In this document: piece after piece, positions 1 through 10,870 of the stretch
Layout of the letters: each line of letters opens with the position of its first letter
Position numbering within the stretch: position 1 is the stretch's first letter
NCBI GenBank assembly: GCA_036924085.1
Contig: JAVGWX010000005.1
Span: 40,307,664-40,371,663, forward strand
DNA length: 64,000 nucleotides
Source: Ariolimax columbianus
Lineage: Eukaryota > Mollusca > Gastropoda > Stylommatophora > Arionidae
Reading direction: 5' to 3'
Notes under the pieces: model-generated
What the model was told of the DNA's origin: nothing
The model's input: only the letters and a program-made list of their open reading frames with translations
Databases searched by the model: none
Made by a program: the position numbers and the translations under genes

Positions 1-672
1 CACACTAGTCGACGATTTACGCTTGTGTTCACTGAAACAAGCTGTTGTTTTCATTTGGACTGGTTAATTCGTTCGCTTTTTGTTTTCTTTCGTCTCATTG
101 TCCTGGTCTGGACATCAGCTATATGATTGGCACTGCGCTTAAACCTGTGTCGCATTTCATGGTCTACTTAACACGGTTGAACTTAACGAGATTGGTGTCC
201 TTTGCCCTAGCTGCAAACAGTGTTGGTTTTAGTGTGTCTAATTTAGAAACGACTATAATGTACTGGAATACAGCCTGGGATAGATGCCCAAGTCATTCAC
301 ACGCTGAGTGATGTCCCTACGACCTTTTTAGGTCATGGGAAAGGCACAACACACAACGTTAGATGTCATAACCCCCAACCCCACTTCTGCGATACCTGTT
401 TACAGGATAGGCTTCGGGAGTAAACCCTAGTAAAAAAATCTGCACCATGTGCTATCTCTAGTAGTTTAGATAAATATCTTGCCACTGGTCAGAAGTAGCT
501 CAGGACCAGAGAGTGAGGTTGACAGAAAGCTCAGTTTCTTTTTCACTTTAATTCAAATCAACGCGCAAGTCACCCATTTCAACGGATACAGAAAGAGAAA
601 AGATTGTCCACACGGCTGAACAAAAAGGGCGGTCTCCATCACATGTGATGGACAAGCATTATATATATATAT
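1..672 (+). repeat. Unclassified dispersed repeat, copy A
   Basis: This copy is cut by the window edge. The same sequence recurs at 19588-19897 (continuing at 20551-20720), inverted at 39487-40140, and shortened at 53515-53925. Shared landmarks are the start CACACTAGTCGACGA, a middle block around ACGACCTTTTTAGGTCATGG, a block CCACTGGTCAGAAGTAGCTC, and an end with the palindrome CATCACATGTGATG followed by a short TA run (659-672). The 88-codon open frame at 45-311 is not conserved between copies, so I do not call it a gene. No RT, transposase or tRNA-like head is visible. It could be a MITE, a long SINE or a non-autonomous LINE derivative. Confidence 0.75.
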
Positions 673-1540
673 AAGCGCTAAACAAATACAGCATTCAACA
701 ACGTCAAGCTTCAGTGGTTGAAGAACCACAAAAGAACCACTATATACACAAAATGACGCCTAAAAAATGTACATGTAGTTGCTGTTTCACCATGTGAAAT
801 TTCCAATTCTGGACATCCATGCATTTCTTTCTTCCCTCTGTATTTATTCGTTTGTCCGTCTTCTGTCTATTTATCCGTCTGTTTTTCGATTACTCTATCT
901 GGCTGTTATCTTCATCAACCCTAGACAATCGTATGATTTTCAAACCATGTTTCCTCCCACACTCCACTTATCCGATTTTTATTTCCATTTCCTTCCTCTC
1001 TCTTCTGGTTCTCTCTCTCCATATTACCATCGATCATTAATCATATTTTCGAAAAATCGGCATTCCCGTCTTCCAATTGTACGGGCGCGCATCTCCATCT
1101 CTCCCCCACAACCTTCTCCCAAAGTAGCTCTCTCTCCCTCTCTCTCTATCTCTCTTTCGCAAACTCTCTCGGTCCCCTCTCATGAGTAGACCAACACAAA
1201 GTGCGCTCTTCTCTCACACAAAGATAACAGAGAGGACTTGTAGAGAGCGCCAGCCGGTTGCCTCATACCGGAGACGGTCCTTATCGATTTTATGAAGCAC
1301 GCGATCAAGTTTCGGATGTCAAATTCTGTCAGACAAAAAAAAATTGGTTTGGCGGTGGGCGCGGGAAACGGTTGGCGACATCGTGTACTGAAGAGAGTGG
1401 GGCAGTGTGGGTAGAGGCTGTCTAGAAGCAGTGCTAGGCTGCGACGCGTGGAACCACTTGTAGATGACATCAGATCGTCCGTATGTGCTCATGTCCTGAG
1501 TCTTAACAAGAGTTATTCCGCTTGTTGTCTCGCATATTCG
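673..1540. other. No gene seen; pyrimidine-rich tract
   Basis: This stretch has no recognisable gene. About 960-1175 is strongly C/T-rich with CTCTCTCTC runs, which explains the long open frames there. About 1180-1445 looks unique, with no similarity I can recognise. Confidence 0.5.
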
Positions 1541-2520
1541 AATATACACATACACATATGCGCACCGACACATACACACGCACATCACTACACATGCGTC
1601 CGAAAACACTCGCACACTACACACACAAGCGCGCGAAACAACACAGCACACACAGATACACGCGCATACCACACAACCACAATACATAACCACACTACAG
1701 CCCGCCGCCACACCACAGCCCATTACCACACCACAGCCCAATCCACCACACCACAGCCCACCACCACATCACACCCCACCACTACACTACATCTTACTAC
1801 CAAACCAGTCTACCACTACAATACTGCCCATTACCACAACAAAAGCCATTACCACATCACAGCCCATTATCACACCCCATTACACTATCACAGCACATCT
1901 CTCTACCACACCACAGCCCACTACCACATAACATCCCACTACCACACCACAGCCAACTATCACACCACAGCCTACCACCACACTACAGCCGTCCACCACG
2001 CCACAGCCCAGCAGCACATCAGACTACCACACAACAGATCACTACGACACAACAGCCCATTACCACATTACAGCTCACTACCATACCACAGCCCACCACC
2101 ACATCACAGCCCATACCACAGGCCATCGCCACACCACAGACCACTACCACACCACAGCCCACAACCCCACCCCAGCCCACCACCACACCACAGCCTACCC
2201 CCACACCACAGCCCACCACCACATCACAGCCCACACCACAGACCACTACCACACCACAGCCCACAACCCCACCCCAGCCCACCACCACACCACAGCCCAC
2301 CACCACATCACAGCCCACACCACAGGCCACCACCACACCACAGACCACTACCACACCACAGCCCACAACCCCACCCCAGCCCACCACCACACCACAGCCC
2401 ACCACCACCACACCACAGACCACTACCACACCACAGCCCACAACCCCACCCCAGCCCACCACCACACCACAGACCACCACCACCACATTACAACCCACTA
2501 GCACTTCACAGTCCACCATG
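1541..2520. repeat. CCA/CAC-rich minisatellite
   Basis: Degenerate ACA-rich sequence passes into imperfect repeats built on CCACACCACAGCCCACC. Larger units of about 80 bp recur around 2145, 2240, 2345 and 2410. Because the units are near multiples of three, long frames stay open on both strands: His/Pro/Thr-rich on plus and Val/Cys/Gly-rich on minus. Neither has a domain or a plausible start context. The extreme strand asymmetry (almost no G on the plus strand) is typical of a simple-sequence array. Confidence 0.8.
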
Positions 2521-2599
2521 TAGATTAATAAAAACATAACTAGCGCAGAAGAAAAGTAAGTCGAGGCAACAAGTCTCAGGCATGGAACTCAAGAAATGG

Positions 2600-2955
2600 C
2601 GCGCAGTACGAAATGGTGTAGAGAGTCCTCAAGAATAGCGCTCCAATGGCTACCCTTTCACTGCAGAATCACAAGAAACGAGAGAGCTGACGCTCTTGCA
2701 AAAGATGGCAGCAAAAATACATGATCTAATCATAGAGTACCATATAGAGAGATTAAGATCATATACAATGTGTATGTACACCAATGGAGAGAAGACAGAA
2801 ACATAATCAGTACCGGTAGATCAGACCCAATTCAGCAACTCAAAAGAAACCAACAAACTACCCTGTTTCGCATCAGAACTGGTCAATATAGGCATTTGGA
2901 ACACCTAAACCGACTAAAGATCTCACACTCCGATGAATGTGCACGTAGAACAGAG
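2600..2955 (+). pseudogene. LINE fragment: RNase H end and C-terminal region
   Basis: Conceptual reading in shifting frames gives an RNase H C-terminal signature (LQWLPFHCRITRNERADALAK at 2640-2705, with His and Asp kept). It is followed by TTLFRIRTGQYRHLEHLNRL and SDECA at 2845-2945, the pre-zinc-finger region found in RNase H-bearing non-LTR retrotransposons. Frameshifts and the absence of the upstream RT show a dead 5'-truncated copy. It resembles the C-terminal part of the full element at 27743-31652 in layout but is clearly a different family. Confidence 0.7.
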
Positions 2956-3480
2956 TCAGAATCCTAAAAACATTCTACTGTATATGGAAATAAGATTCCA
3001 GACATGGCTAGAGGGGAGGGAGCTGAGACCAAAGTTATGGGGCAGTCGCTCCGACCTGTTAAAGACTACAACCTTCATCATGACGACTGGCCTGCAGATA
3101 TAGCATGACCAAAGATACTGAACACAAAATAGAAGCGAAGAGAGACTTGCAACCGTATCATCTAGCAGGTAACTAGCAAAAATAAGTCTTGTGATTTTAC
3201 ATTCACAGCTAAATTTTAACCCAATTTCCAACAATAAATAGATTTCAAATTGGCCATGTTGTCCTTGGGTTTGTTTCCTATTGATCACATTTAAGTAGAC
3301 ACCAGCACATGGCAATGGATCGAAGGGAAAGATCGATAGTACCTTTAAATACATAACATTAATTGCAGCAATTATAACAGCTTGAACTTTCGTCCTGCAT
3401 TCCTCGACCGCTTCTGTTCATCCGTACCTGTTTTCTCAGTACCCGTTTGTCATTTACTACTATATCGTCATCATTTAGTT
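2956..3480. other. No gene seen
   Basis: Ordinary AT-moderate sequence. I recognise no gene, repeat or motif here. Confidence 0.4.
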
Positions 3481-3817
3481 GGTTGGTCAGTCCTAAGACT
3501 GATATTAAGGTTGCCTGAGCATGTCTCTCCACTTGACCCTATCCTCTGGTTGGTCAGTCCTAAGACTGGTTTTAAAGGTTGTCTGAACATGTCTATTCAC
3601 TTGACCCTATCCACTGGTTGGTCAGTCCTAAGACTGATGTTAAGGTTGTCTGAACATGTCTATTCACTTGACCCTATCCACTGGTTGGTCAGTCCTAAGA
3701 CTGATGTTAAGGTTGTCTGAGCATGTCTCTCCACTTGACCCTATCCTCTGGTTGGTCAGTCCTCAGACTGGTTTTAAAGGTTGTCTGAACATGTCTATTC
3801 ACTTGACCCTATCCACT
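3481..3817 (+). repeat. Five-copy tandem repeat, 67/68-bp unit
   Basis: Five units begin with GGTTGGTCAGTCCT at 3481, 3548, 3616, 3683 and 3750. Lengths are 67, 68, 67, 67 and 68 bp. Units 1 and 4 share the variant CCACTTGACCCTATCCTCT. Units 2 and 5 share GGTTTTAAAGG. The order is therefore A-B-C-A-B, suggesting duplication of a multi-unit block. Open frames across it are a consequence of the repeat. Confidence 0.95.
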
Positions 3818-4110
3818 GCAACTCGTTTTCATTTCAGTATAGGTCTGTAATTTGATGCTTCTGCAGACTAGAGATGTGAAAGTGAGACTTGGTCGCCCCG
3901 GTCATCTTTTTCGCTAGATTTTTCTTTTCTATTTTAGTCTTTGTTTCTTGTTTCCGTCCCTCGCTGCATTGATGACGTCCTCGGTTAGAAGCACTCTACA
4001 ATTATCTGATAATGTTTCAAAACGATTCATCTATTGTTGAGTGATTATACAGTGAACACATTTTTTTTTCAACACGAATGAAGAGACGAGACTGCAACGT
4101 CTCGCTTGGG
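3818..4110. other. No gene seen
   Basis: No recognisable feature apart from a T-run near 4061-4070. Confidence 0.4.
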
Positions 4111-4440
4111 CTTCACAGTAGGATATATGTGGGCGGGGGCTTGTTGGAGCAGGGTAAGTCTGAGAACCCAGCCTTCACACACTTCACATACCTCCTTGTG
4201 AGGTTTCGTGGTAACAGATTTGTAAGATTTCTGTCCCTACACGCTTTGTTATAATCACATCCGATATCACACCATTTATGGATGTTGCTGATGTTGTTGT
4301 TGTTTAATGCCCACAATGAGTAAGTTTATTATTTTGTGCGCTCTGACAAAGGGCGTTAAGTGGCGGGTTATTGTAGCTTTCCTCACGTCCAGAGCGTGCT
4401 GAAGAATGGTGAGGCGCGGTCATCTAGGCGGTTGTGCTAA
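4111..4440 (-). repeat. Dispersed repeat ending in (AAC)n, minus strand
   Basis: Read on the minus strand, this matches the sequence flanking the LINE insertion at 34147-35142. Common landmarks are GACGTGAGGAAAGCT, AACCCGCCACTTAACG, then GTGGGCATT followed by AACAACAAC. It therefore represents a related copy of that target without the LINE. The AAC tail suggests a retroposed element, either a SINE or a LINE 3' end. No protein is supported. Confidence 0.7.
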
Positions 4441-5215
4441 TCTTGAATCCATATGTGTGATGCTCACTACTACTGGATAACGTTGATCCACACTCATCAT
4501 CCAGACTACATTGAATACATATTGTTTTCAGAGAACTCTACATATTTCAGCAAAGTCCTGCCAGGTTTCGGAGCCGTACAGCAGAACTGGGACCACGCAG
4601 GACTGGTAGATGGGGATTTGTATTTCAAAGGAAGATCTTGTCGCTGCTTCATACACGTCGGAGGTCCAGTGTATACGTATATGCTTATGTCAAAGGGCTG
4701 GAAAACGATTGTTCAGGATAGAACTATTTGGAGACACCAGTTGGTGGGTTTAAAGTGTTGCTGACGTTTATAGAGGCCGTCTGGCTGCTGAGAATAGAAA
4801 AAGTTAGAAGAGATCGTTGGGAAACCTCGGCAAACCAGCATCCTCAGCATGGTTCCACAATCTGTCGCAGGGACTGTCACTCCCGGATCGGCTTTTACAG
4901 TCATAGCAGATTGTGTCGAAATACATGAGACGGACCTGGAAAAACTTCACAGGGCGCCACGCGCATGGTCCACATAGACTGAGACGCCAATGATGAATGA
5001 TGATAGTAGAGTATTGATAGTCAGTTATTGTTACTTGAAGCAGTAATAGCTGGCAACGTTGTCCACGTGCCAGATATGACGTAGCAGATGGTGAAGGAGG
5101 GTTGAATGTGAGGTTTGCTATCTCATCCCCAATAGCGAAGAATTCGAATAGACAAGATAGCCTGAGCCATCCCAGATGGTTTTGAAGAATTGGAGAAAAC
5201 ATACCTTTGCATAAA
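4441..5215 (-). pseudogene. LINE RT C-terminal fragment, minus strand
   Basis: The minus strand at about 4562-4611 encodes YQSCVVPVLLYGSETW, the hallmark of the post-RT region of RTE/CR1-like non-LTR retrotransposons. The rest is too decayed to follow. It resembles the plus-strand LINE at 5890-7170, which carries a damaged version of the same motif. No TSD was recognised. Confidence 0.55.
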
Positions 5216-5889
5216 ACAGATGTGAAACAAATTAGAAATTGAATTTGTAATGGTCAGTTTTGTTTAAGCGCAATGACATTTTAGGAGACGCGCGAAGCGG
5301 CAAAGTGAATGGATCAGTTACTATTGGAAAGGTAAACTGATTGCGTCCAGCCTAACGCAGCGCAGGAATCGGATTATTTGGTAACTACTAGAGGGTCATT
5401 AGAGCGCTATTTTTTGTCACAGCCAACTCATAACAAATAAAGTCGGTCTTCTCTGATGATCGAAGGACTAGGACAGAACTCGTCTACATCCTTGCAAAAA
5501 ATATTGTCGGGTGATATGTGTGTCTGACAGTGCGGGGGGCTCCTGTCAATACTGATGATCACGTCCTCCATGAGCCCATATGCCCCTCACAAACCTGTGT
5601 CGATCCCAAGACAAAATCTCCAGCAACATGTGATGACATAAAGAATGACACATGAGAGGCATCAAGCTAATCACCAGAAAAACGAAATTGCCTCGAAGCC
5701 TGTCTCAGATCTCATGACCTCAGACCCGCCTATCAGGCTCCTCCGCCCTGGAGAAAAGTAGAACGAGAAAGAAAAGCACGGTATTCATCAATAAGTGTGA
5801 CGACTCCCTGTGATCGTCATATGAGAAGATAGCGAACAGGTGTAAGGAGCACTACATGCCCCGATCTATCTGCTAAGCCTCGGGATCCT
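5216..5889. other. No gene seen
   Basis: No clear open frame or repeat. A C-run at about 5919-5928 lies just downstream. It could be the upstream part of the LINE at 5890-7170, but I cannot read it. Confidence 0.35.
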
Positions 5890-7170
5890 CACCTAGATAC
5901 GGAAACCAACATCAACTCCCCCCCCCCCTCCCAACTACAGCTGAATTCCTTGCTGCCATTCTCAGAGATGACGAGCGGCAGGCCCAGATCAAATCCCGGC
6001 GGAGCTGTTGAAATACGCCTTCGACCTGATCAGCTCTGCCCTCCATCACTTATTCCTGCAGGTCCCGGAAGAATGGAAACGTCCGCCTTCGGCTCGGTTG
6101 GCTTTACTAGAAGCCCTCCAGGTAATAGGCACCCAACTACCCCCCGCCCCCCGTTAAACCTGACCAACGAGCTACACAAGGACACCGGCGCCGGAATTCG
6201 TCTGGGTGGCCCTCTCTAGCACAAGATTTGCTACGGCTGCGGTTGTCAGACAGGGCTGTGTTCTTGCCCTCAACCTATACTGCCAGTCCGTCGACTGGCA
6301 TCTTGGGCGCCTCATCGCGCACCTAGAGAGTATTGCTATCGACCAGCCAATCCTCGCCGATCTCGTTTACGCGGACGAGTTTGTTCTGTTCGACACAGAA
6401 AGATATGCCCTGAATATCTAGACAGCAAAACGCATTTCCTAGGTAGGCCTATGTCTATATTCTAGGCCAAAACCAAAGTTCAGAACCTCATTTCTGACAC
6501 AGCACCCCAGGATATTAATACTCAATATCACACTGTGGATGTCTCCATAGAATTCATCTACCTCGGCAACATCATACCATCACATGGGCGCAGCTGTCCC
6601 AATATGTCAAGACGGATCGAACTACCTACGTCTACTATGCACGACCTCCGGCGTGTATGGAGCAACGACAAGATCTTCCTTTGAAATAAAAATCTGCATC
6701 TACCAGTCCTGCTTGATCCCAGCTCTGCTGTACGATTCTGAAACCTAGCGGGACATTGCTGAAATATGACATGTCGAGACTGCAAGCCTTCTACATACGT
6801 AACCATAGGCGTATCCGGTGGCATGACTACATCCGCAACATTGAGGTTTCTGTTAAAACGTCTCCACCAAATCTCAGAAACCCTTGACCGCGCCGAGTTT
6901 TTTTGTTCGTTCACGGCGTACGGGTGGACTAGGAAACCCCGGTATACAAGATACTACACAGGTCATTCCTCATCGCCTTAATTTTCCCCCAACTGGCTGG
7001 AGGCGCAGAAAAAGCCGCCCCCGCACAATATGGCTTAGAAGATAGCATCCACCCCCTCCGATCTGGACGAAGCCTGAAATATTGTCACAACAGATGGTCT
7101 GTTTATATGGCTGACCGACACAGCGGCCTCAGATGTCTAAGCGAAAATATTCCTCTTATTATTATTATTT
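5890..7170 (+). pseudogene. Decayed LINE reverse transcriptase
   Basis: Across several frames the plus strand reads IPAELLKYAFDLISSALHHL (about 5995-6055), then VRQGCVLALNLYCQSVDW (6250-6300) and LADLVYADEFVLF (6352-6390). This is the RT catalytic box, with the second Asp of YADD replaced by Glu. Then come EFIYLGNII (6550-6577) and SMHDLRRVWSNDK-like sequence. Many frameshifts and the lost catalytic Asp make it nonfunctional. The order matches RTE/CR1-like LINEs, with a downstream C-terminal region near 6760-7160. Confidence 0.75.
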
Positions 7171-7639
7171 CCTTACGGAGAGTCGACAGTGTGGGTTTTT
7201 AACTACCTCATTCTGCACAAACACCAAGTACTTTTCAACATTTTTTCAACATCATTAAGTGTGTGCCTTTATGTTCATGACTCAGCTTACCCTAAAATAT
7301 TCATTACGCTTTTTGCTCATCTGGTATACATTTTTAACTGAAACATCATCAAACATGGGCAAGTCGACTTACACAATAAACTCTGCTCAGCTGAGTTAGA
7401 TGGAAGACCTCTGTCATCTAAGCAAACCACACAGAGCAGAAACAACCGTAATCTGTCTTATCAATTTCTTCACTAGAAACCTCCCGGTTTGGTACCTCGA
7501 AGGTTCGCACGATGATGCTGACTGAACACGTGACAGCAGAAATGAGAAACTAGAGGTTAGACATTCTGTTTCTATTGGAATGATTACAATAATTAGCATA
7601 TAAAGAAGATTTAGAAGAACATTTGCGGCGGATACAAAA
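7171..7639. other. No gene seen
   Basis: AT-rich sequence without a recognisable feature. Confidence 0.35.
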
Positions 7640-7962
7640 TATCTGGAATGAGGCTTGTGGAAAACAAAAAACACTATCACCAAGAATGGATTACAGCAGA
7701 GACATTCATCAAGATAAAAGAAAGGCAAAAAAAGAAAACAAAATTGAACAGCAGCAGAATAAAAACAATGCTGAAAGGGAGGCTCCGGGATGATGCAGTA
7801 CGGTCAACAAGCAGGTCAGCACGTACATTAAGAGGGGACCTCAGAACTGACGAACGGAAACAAATCAATGATTTGCGGAAAGCCGCTCAGACAATTGCTA
7901 GCAAAGGAAATATGAAAACTCTGTACAGCAACATGATCAAATTAAAGGGAAAATATAATAAA
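7640..7962 (+). pseudogene. LINE linker between endonuclease and RT
   Basis: The open frame at 7648-8037 has a basic, charged segment: HHQEWIT-like, IKERQKKKTKLNSSR, RTLRGDLRTDERKQINDL, then KGNMKTLYSNMIKLKGKY. This is characteristic of the linker between the endonuclease and RT domains of jockey/CR1-like LINEs, which ends just before the RT. Similarity stops near 7962 and the frame then runs into unrelated sequence. The element is a short internal fragment. Confidence 0.65.
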
Positions 7963-8205
7963 CATGTGCTTTTCTTCTCTTCTGGACTATTTTTCTCGTA
8001 TTGCTCAATGCGTACTCGGCATGAGAGCCTATACTAAGTATGTGAGACTAGCGAAAAACAAGGACAGCCAAAAACAAACTACTGATAAGATCGATAGCGA
8101 AAAAATACATATGACTGACACGATAAGCATGGCGCCTAACTGGCTGAGGGTCTACTGAGGTCTAGTGTTTGATTCTATTAAGATGAACTCGCACATCGGT
8201 AAAAA

Positions 8206-8275
8206 CCAACCTCCAAGATACTGGTTGCATACAGGCTCTATAGAGTCTTCTAAATCAGTATAAAGACGGTAAGTT
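8206..8275 (+). repeat. CR1-like LINE 3' end fragment
   Basis: The segment CTTCTAAATCAGTATAAAGACGGTAAGTTAAGTAAGG matches the extreme 3' ends of the longer LINE copies at 47012-47852 (plus) and 14912-16215 (minus). Only the terminal 60-70 bp is present, as expected of a severely 5'-truncated insertion. Confidence 0.75.
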
Positions 8276-8760
8276 AAGTAAGGATAAGTTAACGAAAGCG
8301 AGTGAAATAAGTAAAACAAAAACATAGCTCTGAAAACAGGATTTGATGAAGAAAATCAGGATCCAACAGTTGCGATCTTTTGGTCTCATAAAAAGGCATA
8401 GCATCTTGCTAAAAATCAGTATTGGAATGAAAGGTAAACACAGACAATACAATACAAAACAATATCCTCGATTTCAGTTCGGCGGATGTGCGGTATGCGA
8501 GGTAGCCAACAACGTCCTGTATGCAGTCCGATCTGTCGCACCATTTCGGACCTAGGTCTCCCAACAGAGAGACAAACGTACCAGAAGTAAACTTTGCTTT
8601 AAGTCAATAAGTGAGAGGACAACATCAAAACATGGACAAGGAAAAGCCGTGCAAACTGTACCATCCAGTTATCCAAGATACAGGTAGTTGGAGATCCATT
8701 GCAGCCGACCTTCGCTGTTAGGACGGCACCTGATCTGAATAGGTAAGAAAATGTAAATCC
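8276..8760 (+). pseudogene. Probable LINE C-terminal remnant
   Basis: A weak reading of IRIQQLRSFGLIKRH at 8345-8400 resembles the LINE C-terminal motif (QLRWFGHIKRR in better copies). WRSIAADLRC with downstream DGT at 8685-8735 matches a similar stretch at 51290-51340. Several stops interrupt it. I call it a LINE remnant with modest confidence. Confidence 0.45.
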
Positions 8761-8819
8761 TAATACACGAAAGGTCAGCCTTTAATGAGATTCTGAAAAC
8801 GAAAGGCTCCACTACCCCT

Positions 8820-8839
8820 CTCCCCCCCCCCCCCCCCCC
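8820..8839. repeat. Poly-C tract
   Basis: A C-homopolymer-rich run. Similar C or G runs occur at 16318-16334, 21068-21080, 37315-37327, 39740-39749, 45179-45193 and 63600-63621. Lengths may be unreliable in the assembly. Confidence 0.9.
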
Positions 8840-8869
8840 GACATTAAGTCCGTGTATATGAACCAATAT

Positions 8870-10270
8870 GTTAATTGTGGAAGACGGCCCGCAAAAGAAA
8901 TACAGAAGGTCTGGTAAATCTCAGATGAAGTAGACATTGACACTTCAACAACAAAGTTTTAAAAAAGACTTGGTCAAGCGTGGGAAAGAAAATAAATACC
9001 GTCTGAGTGGAAGGAAGGCAGAATACGGTAATTAATTTGCCAAAGAAAGGGAGATCTGCAGTTGTGTAATAGTTATAGGGAAATAACGTTATCATCTGCA
9101 CCTGAGAAAATGTTGAATAAGATCCTTGTATAGAGATTGAAAATAGAAGAACATGACAAATTGGGAGACGGGATCAAGATGCTGAGCAGCACATGAGCTG
9201 CAGTGGTCAACGATCCATAGCTGACTGCTAGCGGCAGGGCCAGCGAACCAGAGCTGCCAAGACCCTTCTACACCTCCACGCGGTGATCCTGGATAACAGG
9301 CTGCAGCAGGCACACTGGCTTAGGAGAAGGGATCGAAGAGAAAATGCTACACCTGGTACTCAAAACATGCTGGCTAAAGTCGGATGTGTTGGACCTAAAG
9401 GTGCAAATATCGCTGTCAAGCTGTAAACTACGACACAACGCATTCCGTTCTCTGGACTACATTCTGCTACTTAAACCCTTTCAGGGTTTGGTAGCGGGAG
9501 ATTAAGAACGAAGGAAGCCAAGCCAAATTGAGAGACGAACGGGCAGGATTTCAACAAAACAAACCACGAGAGACCAGATACATTGCATATAACCATTATA
9601 GTTTGGAACTCGCCGCTTTACCTCGGATTCGCGGAAAATAAGATGGCCTTTACCAGCTTAGACAGAGAATTACTTGGGAAGTTATTTTGCACTTTGCAGT
9701 GACCCTAGAGTTCACCAACATAATTAGAAAAGCTTATGCAAATACGTGTTGCCGGGGTGTGCATGATCGGGTCAGCTTTCTAAGCCAATTGTGATACGAG
9801 CGTGGACCCGACAGGGACGTCCATGTCACCATTTCTCTTTCTGTCGGCCATTGACTCGACAACATCAGTCAACTACATACCCCTGTAGTCCCTACTTGGC
9901 GGAATTATACGGACTTCGAAATAGCAACCTGCTGATAAGGACTTTGTCGACGATTTAGCCCTTCTGCTCCACTACCCTACGGCAGATGCACAATCAAATT
10001 AGTATTTTTGATGAGCGGTCTCGCAGTAGGTCCATACGCAAGGACAATACACAAGTTTTGAGAATCTATGAAATTACCGATGATCAGAACGTGTTAGGTG
10101 ACACTTCCCTGCAAGATGTGAGCCGCTTCACCTTAGTGGCAATATGGATACATCGGCGGCATTGATGCTGATGTCTGAATACGGGGTGAAGAGTGTTTTT
10201 ATTGCTCTAGAAGACTTGTGGAAATCAAAAGAAATTAAATCGAACACGATTTTGAAAAGTTTTGCCTGTG
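8870..10270 (+). pseudogene. Decayed LINE RT, split by a SINE
   Basis: Plus-strand fragments follow RT order. LPKKGDLQLCNSYREITL lies at about 9040-9090 and KIEEHDKL at 9140-9164. After the SINE, RDERAGFQQNK (9531-9563), YLGFAENKMAF- and SLDRELLGKL (about 9625-9690), SPFLFLSAID (9826-9855), VDDLALLLHY (9948-9977), and a YLG-like and IWKSK-like end near 10140-10235 follow. This is the layout of CR1/RTE-type LINEs. Frameshifts and stops are frequent. The protein reading is restored exactly when the SINE and one TSD copy are removed. Confidence 0.8.
9171..9523 (+). mobile_element. SINE family 2, copy 1, with 14-bp TSD
   Basis: A 353-bp insertion starts GGATCAAGATGCTGAGCAG and ends after GGTTTGGTAGCGGGAGATTAAGAACG. 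It is flanked by CAAATTGGGAGACG (9157-9170) and CAAATTGAGAGACG (9524-9537), a 14-bp TSD with one mismatch. It sits inside LINE coding sequence. Other copies are at 59325-59672 (minus) and 60405-60620 (plus, internally shortened). The central block at 9370-9410 is shared with SINE family 1. A pol III A-box-like stretch (GAGCTGCAGTGGTCA) is visible, but I do not see a convincing B box. The 3' end carries one copy of the monomer that makes the array at 60600-61735. Confidence 0.85.
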
Positions 10271-10274
10271 AGAA

Positions 10275-10670
10275 GATCATTTCGTTAATGTGTAAGATTG
10301 ACACATGATCTATACATTTTCTTAACGCTAGGGATGTCGTTTAGGTGGTCTCATTCATTTTTCGACGTAGTCATCATTCCGGTCCACACACACACGCAAA
10401 CGTCTTCCTGACACAGCTGATGTCGGCACTGTTTCATATTCGGTGTCAGCATGTGAGGCACCCATCTCGCACACAGTTTTCTATACCAAATCAGGGCATT
10501 GATAGTGTGATGGATTCGCTCAATTCAAATCATGAGCATTGCGACAATATCTGTCTGCTTGACACGACGATTGGCATGGCAGGTATCAGTTCGTCCACGA
10601 ACTTAGTGCTGTGCATCCAGAGATGTGCTCGGTTGTCCGCTGTGAGCCTTGCCATGTAAACTCGTCGTGT
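10275..10670 (-). pseudogene. Mariner transposase remnant, N-terminal part
   Basis: On the minus strand, around 10440-10520, the reading YRKLCARWVPHMLTPNMKQ matches the helix-turn-helix/linker region of mariner transposases (consensus type ARWVPHxLTxxQKQ). An upstream DNRAHL- and SSRQILSQ-like segment lies at 10530-10660. The flank at 10275-10380 matches the flank of the mariner relic at 16400-17000, so both belong to one family. The catalytic DDD domain is missing here. Confidence 0.65.
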
Positions 10671-10870
10671 CGGAGTGTTCGCCTTTTACAGTCCGTGCCC
10701 ACCTCCTGACATTATTGGCATCTACACAAGCGTCACAATATACCGCAGTCATTCTTCGATGCATGTCGACGGGCACTCAACCTTCTGTCGCAATGAATTC
10801 AATCCCAGCACGTTGATTGAACCGTACTTCTGTATGCCGCCATTTTACTGTCTGTGGTGGCATTCGTCAC
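10671..10870. other. No gene seen
   Basis: About 200 bp between the mariner remnant and the 29-bp array, with no recognisable content. Confidence 0.35.

Noticed and set aside
779..1189. 136-codon Ser/Leu/Phe-rich frame
   Set aside because: Composition follows the C/T-rich low-complexity tract. No domain and no support for a start.
1448..2539. 363-codon His/Pro-rich open frame
   Set aside because: It lies wholly in a CCA-rich array, the opposite strand is open as well, and there is no domain. Open frames are expected from the repeat.
5440..5570. Hammerhead ribozyme cores (CTGATGA strings)
   Set aside because: I looked for CTGANGA followed by GAAA with flanking stems here and at 20693, 35305 and 40418. 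The second core half and stems are absent.
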